Below are positions 50,797 to 58,797 of a stretch of DNA of 64,000 nucleotides, in pieces. A program made the position numbers and the translations under genes. How positions within the stretch are numbered: the stretch's first letter is position 1; every line of letters starts with the position of its first letter. The DNA is from FEN-1139 sp038207155 (lineage in GTDB: Bacteria; Myxococcota_A; Polyangia; Polyangiales; Polyangiaceae), in the NCBI GenBank assembly GCA_038207155.1, contig JBBRAB010000021.1, positions 1-64,000 of the forward strand, read 5' to 3'. The notes under the pieces were generated by a model, which was not told where the DNA came from, made no database searches, and saw only the letters and a list, made by a program, of their open reading frames with translations.

Positions 50797-52431
50797 TTGT
50801 TCGACACACTCATCAAGGGCTTTCGAGAAGCACAAAACCGTCTCGCAGGGCTCACCGAGCTCACTGCGGAAAATGTGCGGCCAGCGCTACAGGAAGTCCG
50901 TCAGTCCCTATTAGAGGCAGACGTCGAACTGGGCGTCGTCAAACGATTCCTGGCTCGAGTCGAAGAGAAGGCTGTCGGTGCAACCGTCCAGGTTCGCATC
51001 AAGCACGCCGGCTCGACGCACCGAGTCGGAGCCGCCGCGCAGTTCGTCAAGATCTGCCACGACGAGCTAGTCGAGATGATGGAGTGCGGCGATGAACCGC
51101 TGCGCATCCAGCCTGACGGCGCGACCTCGATCATGATGGTCGGTCTGCAGGGGTCGGGTAAGACGACCACCGCCGCTAAGCTGGCGCGACTGCTCGTCAA
51201 GGGCGGCAAAAAGCCGCTGCTCGTCGCAGCCGACATGCAGCGCCCCGCCGCCGTGGAGCAACTTCAGGTGCTCGGCGAAGCGCTCGGCGTCACGGTCTTC
51301 AACATCGCGGGCGCCAGCCCCGTGGAGATCTGCCAGGCTGCTCCGGCCGAAGCGCGGCGCCTCGGCTGCAACGTCATCATCTACGACACCGCCGGTCGCC
51401 TCGCGATCGACGAGCTGTTGATGAAGGAGCTGGGCGACGTCAAAGCCGCCGTGTCGCCGCAGAATATCCTGCTGGTGATCGACGCGATGATTGGGCAGGA
51501 CGCCGTCAAGACGGCGCGCTCGTTCAACGAACGCCTGGGCATCACTGGCGTCGTGCTGACTAAGCTCGACGGTGACGCTCGCGGCGGTGCTGCCCTCAGC
51601 GTCAAAGAGGTGACCGGCGCGCCGATCGTCTTTGTTGGTACCGGGGAAACCACCGACAAGCTTGAGCCGTTCCGCGCCGAAGGCATGGCGAGCCGCGTGC
51701 TCGGCATGGGTGACGTCGTTGGGCTGATCAAGGGGTTTGAAGGGGTCGTTGACCAGAAGAAGGCGGAAGAAGATGCCAAGCGCATCATGTCCGGCCAATT
51801 CTCGTTTGACGATTTTCTCAATCAGATCCGGACGATTCAGCAGATGGGCTCCCTCAAGGATCTGATCGAAAAGATCCCGGGGCTGTCCGGTATGATCCCG
51901 CCTGGCGTCAACGTCGACGACGGCGAACTGTCGCGCATTGAAGCGATGATTCAGTCGATGACGCGCGTTGAACGCGAGGATCCGAACTGCCTCATTCGCG
52001 AGCCCGGGCGCGTGCGTCGTATCGCCAATGGCTCTGGCTCGAAAGAGCCCGCGGTGCAGGAACTCGTACAGAAGTTCATGTTCATGCAGCAGATGATGAT
52101 GACGAGCATGGGCGGCGGCAGCGGCGGCCCGCTGTCGAGCCTGCCGGGCATGCGGCAATTCAACATGGCTCGCCAAATGCGACGAGCCATGAAGGGTCAG
52201 GGCGGCGCTCCCGGCGGCTTCCCCGGAATGCCGCCAGGCATGGGCGGCTTCCCTGGAATGCCCCCCGGTATGGGTGGAATGCCCGGTATGGGCGGTTTCC
52301 CTGGCATGGGCGGCATGCCCGGGGGCGGCGCTGGCGCTCCGAAGATGAAGGCCCTGTCGACCGCTGAGCGCAACGCCAAGAAAAACCAGCGTAAGCGCGA
52401 ACGCGACGCGCGAAAAAAGAACAAGCGCTAA
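50797..52431 (+). CDS. ffh: Signal recognition particle protein Ffh
   Basis: 544 residues from TTG 50797 (MFDTLIKGFREAQNRLAG). The N domain is followed by the GTPase G domain: GLQGSGKTTTAAKLARLL (from 116), AADMQRPAAVEQL, IIYDTAGRLAIDELL, LTKLDGDARGGAALSV and FVGTGETTDKLEPF. The M domain (about 320-450) is Met-rich and ends with the family's SRIEAMIQSMTRVERE and a Met-rich helix. Beyond the normal end there is an extra 90-residue tail of Gly/Phe/Pro/Met repeats (PGMPPGMGG) and a very basic terminus (RKRERDARKKNKR). It binds 4.5S RNA and signal sequences and targets them to FtsY. The next gene overlaps (TAATG). Confidence 0.95.
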   Translation: MFDTLIKGFREAQNRLAGLTELTAENVRPALQEVRQSLLEADVELGVVKRFLARVEEKAVGATVQVRIKHAGSTHRVGAAAQFVKICHDELVEMMECGDEPLRIQPDGATSIMMVGLQGSGKTTTAAKLARLLVKGGKKPLLVAADMQRPAAVEQLQVLGEALGVTVFNIAGASPVEICQAAPAEARRLGCNVIIYDTAGRLAIDELLMKELGDVKAAVSPQNILLVIDAMIGQDAVKTARSFNERLGITGVVLTKLDGDARGGAALSVKEVTGAPIVFVGTGETTDKLEPFRAEGMASRVLGMGDVVGLIKGFEGVVDQKKAEEDAKRIMSGQFSFDDFLNQIRTIQQMGSLKDLIEKIPGLSGMIPPGVNVDDGELSRIEAMIQSMTRVEREDPNCLIREPGRVRRIANGSGSKEPAVQELVQKFMFMQQMMMTSMGGGSGGPLSSLPGMRQFNMARQMRRAMKGQGGAPGGFPGMPPGMGGFPGMPPGMGGMPGMGGFPGMGGMPGGGAGAPKMKALSTAERNAKKNQRKRERDARKKNKR

Positions 52432-53726
52432 TGCGGCGTCGGCGCTCCACCGCGCTGCTTCTGCTCGGCGCGCTTCTGCTCGCAAGCTCGCTCGGTTGTG
52501 GTCGTTCGAAGCCCTCGGGCGACCCGGCGCTGCGTCAACGCTTTGAGCTCGGCTCTGCGCCCAAGCTGGCTCATCCGCTCTCGATTCGCTTCGGCAATGC
52601 GGTGCAGCTGCTCGGCTACTCGGTGACGCCGGACACTGCGCTGGTCCCGGGAAGTCGCGTCACGCTCAAGCTCTATTGGAAGCTCGAGCGCGAGCTGCCC
52701 GAGGGCTGGTTGCTGTTTACGCATGTGCTCGACGGTGCGGGGGAACGCATCGTCAATGCGGACGAGGCGGGGCCACTTCGTCGCAGCGCCCCGGGACACC
52801 CTGGTCTGCAACCGGGAGCCTGGATCCCGGGAAAGATCTACGAGGATCCGCTCGAGCTTGACCTGCCGGCGGTGATCCAAACCCAGCGCATCACCGTCGT
52901 CGCAGGGCTCTACCGCGACTCGGAGCGACTCTTGCCGACCGGCGGCGTCGAAGACGGCCAAAGGCGAGCTGTCGTCGCCGAACTGCACCTCGACACCCGC
53001 GGAGCACAAGACCGACTGCGACAGGTCCCGCGACTCGCCATCCCGCAGCTCGCACCGAGCGCGCGCCTCACGATGGACGGGCAGCTAGATGAACCCGCCT
53101 GGAATGCCGCGGCGCGCACCGGAGCGTTCGTGGACGCAGGCAGCGGCGCTGCGCTGGATCCGGCCTCGCCCATCACGGGAGAAGCGCGCCTGCTGTGGGA
53201 CGCGCAGAATCTGTACGTCGCCTTTGAGGTGCACGATAGCAATCTGGTCGGAGGCTTTCCGACCAACGCCGTCGACCCGCATCTGTGGACTCGCGACACG
53301 GTTGAGCTGATGCTCGATCCGGATGGCGATGGTGACGGTCGCAACTACTACGAGCTCCAGGTTAACCCGCAGAACCTGGTATTTGATTCGCTATTTGACG
53401 ACTACAACAGCCCGCGCGGAGGCCCCGACGGCCCGTTTGGTCATCAAGAGTGGAGTGCCAAGCTCACGAGCGCGGTGAAGCTTGCTGGCACCCTGGATGA
53501 TTCGAGCGATCGCGATCGGGGCTACACGGTGGAGCTCGCGCTCCCGTTCAAGAGTCTCACGCGGGCCGCACATGTTCCGCCACGCCCCGGCGATCAATAC
53601 CGCATCAACCTCTACGCGATGCAGGACAACGGCGGCGCCGCTTGGTCCCCGCTGCTCGGCCAAGGGAACTTCCATCGCGCGAGTCGCTTTGGCCGCATCG
53701 AGTTCGTTACGGCCACGGCTCCGTGA
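52431..53726 (+). CDS. Lipoprotein with CBM9-like domain
   Basis: 431 residues. The ATG overlaps the ffh stop. The lipoprotein signal is MRRRRSTALLLLGALLLASS then LGC. Residues about 40-190 form a beta-rich domain (VQLLGYSVTPDTALVPGSRV, LKLYWKLERELPEGWLLFTH) like those found in membrane glycosyltransferases. The C-terminal half is a carbohydrate-binding family-9 type sandwich: LTMDGQLDEPAWNAA, ARLLWDAQNLYVAFEVHDS, DTVELMLDPDGDGDGRNYYE, and GYTVELALPFKSL. It probably binds glycans at the outer membrane. Co-transcription with ffh may be incidental. Confidence 0.8.
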   Translation: MRRRRSTALLLLGALLLASSLGCGRSKPSGDPALRQRFELGSAPKLAHPLSIRFGNAVQLLGYSVTPDTALVPGSRVTLKLYWKLERELPEGWLLFTHVLDGAGERIVNADEAGPLRRSAPGHPGLQPGAWIPGKIYEDPLELDLPAVIQTQRITVVAGLYRDSERLLPTGGVEDGQRRAVVAELHLDTRGAQDRLRQVPRLAIPQLAPSARLTMDGQLDEPAWNAAARTGAFVDAGSGAALDPASPITGEARLLWDAQNLYVAFEVHDSNLVGGFPTNAVDPHLWTRDTVELMLDPDGDGDGRNYYELQVNPQNLVFDSLFDDYNSPRGGPDGPFGHQEWSAKLTSAVKLAGTLDDSSDRDRGYTVELALPFKSLTRAAHVPPRPGDQYRINLYAMQDNGGAAWSPLLGQGNFHRASRFGRIEFVTATAP

Positions 53727-53781
53727 GCGCGTGGAGCGTGTGAGCGCGTGAGTGCGCCCGCCTCGGTCTCCTGAGCGCGCC

Positions 53782-54177
53782 TCAGCGCAGCCGGAGTCGC
53801 ATCGAGCTCTGAAGGTCCGCGCAGCTGAGCGTGCCCTGCTTGGCCCGCTCAAGTTCGCTCGTTGCGCCCGCCAGCAGTGCCGGCGCAAGCGCGGGCTCTG
53901 CCGAGCGCGCCTGCTCGAGTCCGTCGAGCGCGTGAACGTGCGCGGCGTATGCCTCAGCGCAGCGCGCCTTGAGCGCGGTCGTGCTCGGTTGAGTGACGCG
54001 CAGCTGCGTGAGCGCGCCAAGCGCCTGAGATTTTCCTGGGTTTGGTGCGGCGCGCAAACGGTCGAGCGCGACCAAGAGCCCTGAGGCCTCGTCGCGCTCG
54101 AGTTGTTCGGGGCTCTCCTCAGTCGCACAAGCGAGCAGGAGCGTCACCACGCCGCACCAAACAAAAGAAACTCTCAA
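53782..54177 (-). CDS. Small lipoprotein
   Basis: 131 residues from TTG 54177, overlapping the stop of the upstream zinc-ribbon membrane gene (TTGA). The N-terminus MRVSFVWCGVVTLLLAC is a lipoprotein signal. The mature part is helical and Ala/Leu/Glu-rich with two Cys (ARCAEAY, LSCADL). I recognise no family. The short gap to the convergent CBM9-like gene (53727-53781) is filled with GAGCGTGT-like repeats and a CTGAG/CTCAG hairpin. Confidence 0.6.
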   Translation of the reverse strand: MRVSFVWCGVVTLLLACATEESPEQLERDEASGLLVALDRLRAAPNPGKSQALGALTQLRVTQPSTTALKARCAEAYAAHVHALDGLEQARSAEPALAPALLAGATSELERAKQGTLSCADLQSSMRLRLR

Positions 54178-54713
54178 TCGGCGGCCTTTGGTGGCGGTCC
54201 AAGCTGAATGCGCTCACCGAGATACGAGCCGACGAGCGTAAACAACACGCCGACCGCCGAGAGCAGTGCGTACATGAAGCCCGGCATCACCTTCACGGTC
54301 TGCGAACTGTGCAGCAAAATGGCGGTTGGAATCGCCACCAGGAAGGCCGCTACGACGGGTTCGACGAACGTGCGTCCCGGCGAGACCAACCCGACCAGCA
54401 AGCCACCCGCGCACCAAACCGGTATCACGGCCATCATGCCGGCGGACCCCTCGAAATCGACGAGCGGTAGCACCATGGGTAGGCCCACCACGATCGCCGC
54501 AGTGAGTACGCTCATGATGCCGACGGACACAACGAACCAGAGCGGACTGAAACCCTCCTGCTGGTAACGACGCTCAATCGCCTCCTTGGGTGATAGGGAG
54601 CGACGCCCTACTTCCTCGATGCTGGCTCCACAGGAGACACAGCGGTTATTGACGACCGGTGCGGCGTTCTTGAAGCCGCACGACGGGCAGGTGATGGTCT
54701 TCGATGCTGCCAT
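54174..54713 (-). CDS. Zinc-ribbon membrane protein
   Basis: 179 residues. The N-terminus has a zinc ribbon (CPSCG at 9-13, CVSCG at 25-29). It is followed by the linker RRSLSPKEAIERRYQQEGFS and four hydrophobic segments (about 58-82, 90-112, 118-137, 142-165). It diverges from the gene at 54856 and is coupled to the following lipoprotein gene. The family is not recognised. The fusion of a cytoplasmic zinc ribbon to a small membrane domain is common in uncharacterised bacterial proteins. Confidence 0.75.
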   Translation of the reverse strand: MAASKTITCPSCGFKNAAPVVNNRCVSCGASIEEVGRRSLSPKEAIERRYQQEGFSPLWFVVSVGIMSVLTAAIVVGLPMVLPLVDFEGSAGMMAVIPVWCAGGLLVGLVSPGRTFVEPVVAAFLVAIPTAILLHSSQTVKVMPGFMYALLSAVGVLFTLVGSYLGERIQLGPPPKAAD

Positions 54714-54855
54714 TGAGATCCCTCAGACTCGCACACAGGCTATCCTAGTCAGGCGCTCCAAGGAATCCCCGAGAGAACGAGCCCGATGGCCGCTTTCGGG
54801 AACCTTGGGCACACTCAAGTGTCGAACAACGGCAGCGCCCAGGAAATCGATAGCC

Positions 54856-55521
54856 ATGACCCTCCCGCCTCCCGCCTTGTCCGCTACCGAAAATCAACCG
54901 GATCCGGACCTCACCGATCTCCCCTCCCCCAGGCGCCCCCTGCGCCGGGTCACGCTCGGGGTGCTGACGTTGGTGGCCGTGGCGTCGCTCGGTGTGCTCT
55001 GGGGCCTGCGCGGTGAAATCGGTTATTGCCTGAGTTTTTCCCCGGTTCAGCCGCTTGGGGACCTCGCGCAACTGCATCCCAGCGCCGCACTTGCAAACCA
55101 CTGGGTGCAAGGCCGTGCGCCCCTCGCGGCCGAGGGGGCGGTCCGCTTTCAGCGCCCGCTTGAGTCGGACAGCTATCGCATGGGCCCAGTGGCCGGCAAT
55201 CCGCAGCTCTGGATCCAGTTCCGAGTGCCCGCGGTGTACGACAATGAGGCGTTCATTCCGCCCGCTTCATTTGTCGGAAGATTGATGCCACTAAATCGCA
55301 CCGCGCTCCGCCAGGCAGCGCTCGCCGGCGCGGTGGTCGAAGCGGGCTGGCCTAAGGGACATCTCCCTGCAAATGCCTGGCTTCTGGTCGATGGGGAGTC
55401 TCCGGCCAGCACGCGCTGGGCGCTCGGGCTTGCCGGTCTGCTGGTCGGCTGCGCGCTGTTTGCCGTTTGGGGGCTCTGGTCGCTGCTGCGCCCCCTCCCG
55501 CCGCTTCGGCGGGAATGCTAA
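54856..55521 (+). CDS. Two-TM protein of unknown function
   Basis: 221 residues from ATG 54856, with AGGAAA about 9 bases upstream; the frame is open to 54586 but would overlap the divergent gene. The N-terminal 30 residues are Pro-rich. TM1 (about 32-52, VTLGVLTLVAVASLGVLWG) and TM2 (about 185-207) enclose a periplasmic domain of about 130 residues (LGDLAQLHPSAALANHWVQG, NPQLWIQFRVPAVYDNE, SFVGRLMPLNRTALRQ). I recognise no family. It is 12 bp ahead of purM and may be co-transcribed with it. Confidence 0.7.
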   Translation: MTLPPPALSATENQPDPDLTDLPSPRRPLRRVTLGVLTLVAVASLGVLWGLRGEIGYCLSFSPVQPLGDLAQLHPSAALANHWVQGRAPLAAEGAVRFQRPLESDSYRMGPVAGNPQLWIQFRVPAVYDNEAFIPPASFVGRLMPLNRTALRQAALAGAVVEAGWPKGHLPANAWLLVDGESPASTRWALGLAGLLVGCALFAVWGLWSLLRPLPPLRREC

Positions 55522-55533
55522 GACGCGCCAGCC

Positions 55534-56571
55534 ATGGCGATTACCTACCGCGAGGCCGGCGTCGACATCGACGCGGGTGAAGATCTCGTCGAGCGCATCA
55601 AACCGCTCGCCAAGCGTACCCGGATCCCGGAGGTAGTCGCCGATATCGGTGGCTTCGCCGGACTCTGCCAGATCCCAACCGACATCGAAGAGCCGCTGCT
55701 CGTCAGCGGGACCGACGGGGTTGGGACCAAGCTGCTCGTGGCCATCGCCACCGGCCGCCACGACACGATCGGGCAGGACCTGGTCGCGATGTGCGCCAAC
55801 GACATTGCAACCTGCGGCGCTCGCCCGCTGTTCTTCCTCGACTACTTCGCCTGCGGCAAGCTCGACGTGGGCATCGCCGAGCGCGTGATCGCGGGCATCG
55901 CCGACGGGTGCAGCCTGGCGGGCTGCGCGTTGATCGGCGGGGAAACCGCCGAGATGCCCGGCATGTACAAGTCCGGCGAGTACGATCTTGCAGGCTTTTG
56001 CGTGGGCGTGGTCGGACGTCGTCAGCTGCTCGGACCCGATAAGGTGCGCGTCGGCGATCGCCTGCTCGGTATCACTTCGAGCGGCCTGCACTCCAACGGC
56101 TACTCACTGGCGCGGCGCGTGTTCGAGACGCAGATGGGACTCGGATTCGACGCGCATGTGCCGGAGCTTGGCACCACCGTCGGCGAGGCCTTGCTCGTTC
56201 CGACCCGCATTTATCCGCGCTTGGTGAGCCAGCTCAAGACCGCCATCGGCGATGGTCTGCACGCGCTCTGCCATGTCACCGGTGGTGGCGTGACCGACAA
56301 CCTGCCGCGCGTGCTGCCCCCTGGGACGCGCGCTCAGGTGCGGATGCCTGAACTGCCAGTGCTGTTCCGCGTCATCCAGGCGGGCGGTCCCGTCGAGTTG
56401 CCGGAGCTGCTGCGCACGTTCAACTGTGGACTCGGACTGATCGCCGCGGTTGACGCTTCACGCGCCGACGCCGCAGTCACAGCCCTCTCCGCCGCTGGTG
56501 AGCAGGTGGTTGATTTGGGTGAGATCGTCGCGGACACGTCCGGTAACGAACCCTGCGTCGAGTACGTCTAG
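55534..56571 (+). CDS. purM: Phosphoribosylformylglycinamidine cyclo-ligase
   Basis: 345 residues, standard length. AIR synthase motifs: ITYREAGVDIDAGEDLVERI, LLVSGTDGVGTKLLVA, GQDLVAMCANDIATCGARP, FFLDYFACGKLD, LIGGETAEMPGMY, DLAGFCVGVV and TSSGLHSNGYSLARRV. It converts FGAM to AIR with ATP in purine synthesis. It is followed 2 bp later by purN, the usual neighbour in many bacteria. Confidence 0.96.
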   Translation: MAITYREAGVDIDAGEDLVERIKPLAKRTRIPEVVADIGGFAGLCQIPTDIEEPLLVSGTDGVGTKLLVAIATGRHDTIGQDLVAMCANDIATCGARPLFFLDYFACGKLDVGIAERVIAGIADGCSLAGCALIGGETAEMPGMYKSGEYDLAGFCVGVVGRRQLLGPDKVRVGDRLLGITSSGLHSNGYSLARRVFETQMGLGFDAHVPELGTTVGEALLVPTRIYPRLVSQLKTAIGDGLHALCHVTGGGVTDNLPRVLPPGTRAQVRMPELPVLFRVIQAGGPVELPELLRTFNCGLGLIAAVDASRADAAVTALSAAGEQVVDLGEIVADTSGNEPCVEYV

Positions 56572-56573
56572 GC

Positions 56574-57203
56574 ATGCCCACGCTCGAGCTCGGGATCCTG
56601 GTCTCCGGCGGAGGGTCGAACCTCCAAGCGATTCTCGACGCCGTGGGCGCGGCAACGCTCGATGCGCGCGTCAAGCTCGTGCTGTCGAACCTCGACGGCG
56701 TGGGAGCTTTGTCGCGCGCCGCTGCGGTCGGAGTTCCGAGCGCGGTTTGCTCGCATCGCAACTTTGGCGACCGCAAGAGCTTCGAGACCGCCTTGGCTGA
56801 TCAGCTCCTGGCCGCCGGAGTCACGTGGGTGGTCTTGGCAGGCTTCATGCGCATTCTGTCGCCTGTCTTTCTGCGTCGCTTCGCGGGCAGGGTGCTCAAC
56901 ATTCATCCCGCGCTTCTGCCGGCATTTCCCGGGGCACATGCCCAGCGACAAGCCTGGGACTACGGGGCGAAGGTGGCTGGGTGCACGGTGCACTTCGTCG
57001 ATGAAGGAGTCGATACCGGTCCCATCATCGCGCAGCGTTCAGTGCCCGTTCTCGATGAGGATACGGCCGACACCCTGGCAGCGCGCATCCTCACGCAGGA
57101 ACACCAACTCTTACCGGAAGTCCTGCGCTGGCTGTCCCAGGACCGCATCGTGCTCGACGGCAACGGCGGGGGACGCCCGCGCGTGCTCGTGCGAACTCCA
57201 TGA
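56574..57203 (+). CDS. purN: Phosphoribosylglycinamide formyltransferase
   Basis: 209 residues. The GAR-transformylase motifs are LGILVSGGGSNLQAILD, VVLAGFMRILSPVFLRRF, NIHPALLPAFPGAHAQRQA (catalytic Asn and His) and VHFVDEGVDTGPIIAQ (Asp). It transfers a formyl group from 10-formyl-THF to GAR. Its end overlaps the next gene (ATGA), so the FAD-dependent oxidoreductase is in the same operon. Confidence 0.95.
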   Translation: MPTLELGILVSGGGSNLQAILDAVGAATLDARVKLVLSNLDGVGALSRAAAVGVPSAVCSHRNFGDRKSFETALADQLLAAGVTWVVLAGFMRILSPVFLRRFAGRVLNIHPALLPAFPGAHAQRQAWDYGAKVAGCTVHFVDEGVDTGPIIAQRSVPVLDEDTADTLAARILTQEHQLLPEVLRWLSQDRIVLDGNGGGRPRVLVRTP

Positions 57204-58765
57204 GCACGCGCTTCTTCGACGTGGTGGTGCTCGGGCGCTCACTTGGAGCGCTCAGCGCGGCAGCTCTGCTCGCGCGGCGTGAGTTCCGCGTGCTGGTGCT
57301 CGGGCATGGCAGCCGTCCCGCCAGCTACTCGTTTGAACGCTTTCTGTTTCGGCGGCGCACCTTCACGATGCTCTGCTCGGCCTGCCCGGCGTGGCGGCGC
57401 ATTTTGCACGAGCTGGCGCAGAGTCCGCGCTTTCGTCGTAACATGACGCCGCTCGACCCGATGTTCGTGACGCTCTTTCCCGGACGTCACCTTGAGCTGG
57501 CCCCGGATATCGAGCTCTTCAATCGCGAGATTGAGCGGGAATTCCCCGAGGTGCGGCAGGTGGTCGACGAACTGTACGCGACCCTCGCCCAGGTCAACGC
57601 CGACGCCGACGAGGCCTTCCAAAAGAACGTGCTCTGGCCCCCGGGCACCTGGTGGGAGCGGTTTGAAACCTACCGAGCCGCTTCACAACTGCCACTGCTC
57701 GCTGCGGGTGGCGCAGAGGACTTGCTGGCGCGCTTTCCGACGGGCCATGCCTTCCGAGAAGTCGTCGGTCTACCCGTGCAGCACACCAGTTCGCTTGTGC
57801 CTGGTCCAGAGGGCCTTCCGCCATTTGCGGTTGCGCGACTCCACGGCTCGTGGACGCGTGGACTGCAGTCCCTGCCCCGTGGCGAAGATGAACTCGCCGA
57901 GCTGCTCGTCGGACGCATTGAGGCCCATGGTGGCATGTGTCGACTCGACGCACGCGCCGCGTCGGTGATCGTGACGCGTGGGCACATCTCGGGCGTGCTG
58001 ATCGACGGGGATGAGCATCCCACCGGAACGTCCACGGTGCTTACTGATCGCCCGGGCGAGCACCTCGCGGAGCTCTCCAACGGGCTTGGCGTCACGCCAC
58101 GCGCCAAGCGCGATTGGCCGCGCCTCACTCCCGCGACGGGCCGTTTCGTCACCTCGCTGATCGTGCGCACGGCGGGTCTGCCGGCACCACTTCCCGAGGA
58201 ATCCTTCCTGCTTCCCGAACGCTCGCAGCGGGTGGATCCACGCCAACCTTCCGTGCGCTTGCAGCGCTTCGCGGCAAGCCGCTGCAGTGAAGCGGGACAA
58301 GCGGATGAGAGCTTGCTCGTCGCCGAGATCCTGCTGCCGACGCGGGGAGCGCTCTCACTGCTCGAAGCGCGTGAAGCGACGCTGTCGACCCTGCGCCAGC
58401 ACCTCAATTTCCTCGACGAGCACCTGGTGGCCGTTGACTCGACACACGACGGGCTTCCGCTCTACATCTACGAAAACGGGCAGCGCCGGGAGATCGATCG
58501 CATTCACGTGCGTGAAGCAGCCCCGCTGGCGGAACCCATGGCATGGCAATGGAGCTGTGAGCCGCGCGGCTACCTGGGCCTCTCGGGGGAGCCCATTCGT
58601 GGACCCGTGCTCGGGTCACTCCTGGTTGGCAGCACCGTGCTCCCAGCGCTCGGGCTCGAGGGAGAGCTACTGGCCGCACTCGGCGCGACCCGAATAATCA
58701 CGCAAAAAGACGGCAATCGACAGAGGATGCGCCGCCAAATGTGGAGCCGCATCGAGACAGGCTGA
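57200..58765 (+). CDS. FAD-dependent oxidoreductase-like protein
   Basis: 521 residues. The start overlaps the purN stop. The N-terminus is a Rossmann dinucleotide fold of the phytoene-desaturase/amine-oxidase kind: VVVLGRSLGALSAAALLARR then VLVLGHGSRPASYSF. The middle has SLPRGEDELAELLVGRIEAHGG, the typical FAD-family strand-helix-strand that precedes a VTRGHISGVLIDGDEH hairpin. The C-terminus GLSGEPIRGPVLGSLLVGST resembles the second FAD-contact motif. The first Gly-rich motif is GRSLGA instead of GxGxxG. No signal peptide. The substrate is unknown, and a purine role is not implied by the coupling alone. Confidence 0.75.
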   Translation: MSTRFFDVVVLGRSLGALSAAALLARREFRVLVLGHGSRPASYSFERFLFRRRTFTMLCSACPAWRRILHELAQSPRFRRNMTPLDPMFVTLFPGRHLELAPDIELFNREIEREFPEVRQVVDELYATLAQVNADADEAFQKNVLWPPGTWWERFETYRAASQLPLLAAGGAEDLLARFPTGHAFREVVGLPVQHTSSLVPGPEGLPPFAVARLHGSWTRGLQSLPRGEDELAELLVGRIEAHGGMCRLDARAASVIVTRGHISGVLIDGDEHPTGTSTVLTDRPGEHLAELSNGLGVTPRAKRDWPRLTPATGRFVTSLIVRTAGLPAPLPEESFLLPERSQRVDPRQPSVRLQRFAASRCSEAGQADESLLVAEILLPTRGALSLLEAREATLSTLRQHLNFLDEHLVAVDSTHDGLPLYIYENGQRREIDRIHVREAAPLAEPMAWQWSCEPRGYLGLSGEPIRGPVLGSLLVGSTVLPALGLEGELLAALGATRIITQKDGNRQRMRRQMWSRIETG

Positions 58766-58797
58766 ATCCTGGACGGGGCTCGGCTATAGTTCTCAGC

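Noticed and set aside
51067..52485. A 472-codon open frame antisense to ffh; similar long antisense frames lie over pheT (15039-16295) and the gldG-like gene (18196-19422).
   Set aside because: Long antisense frames are expected in high-GC genes. None shows a family motif or a plausible signal, and the sense genes are certain.
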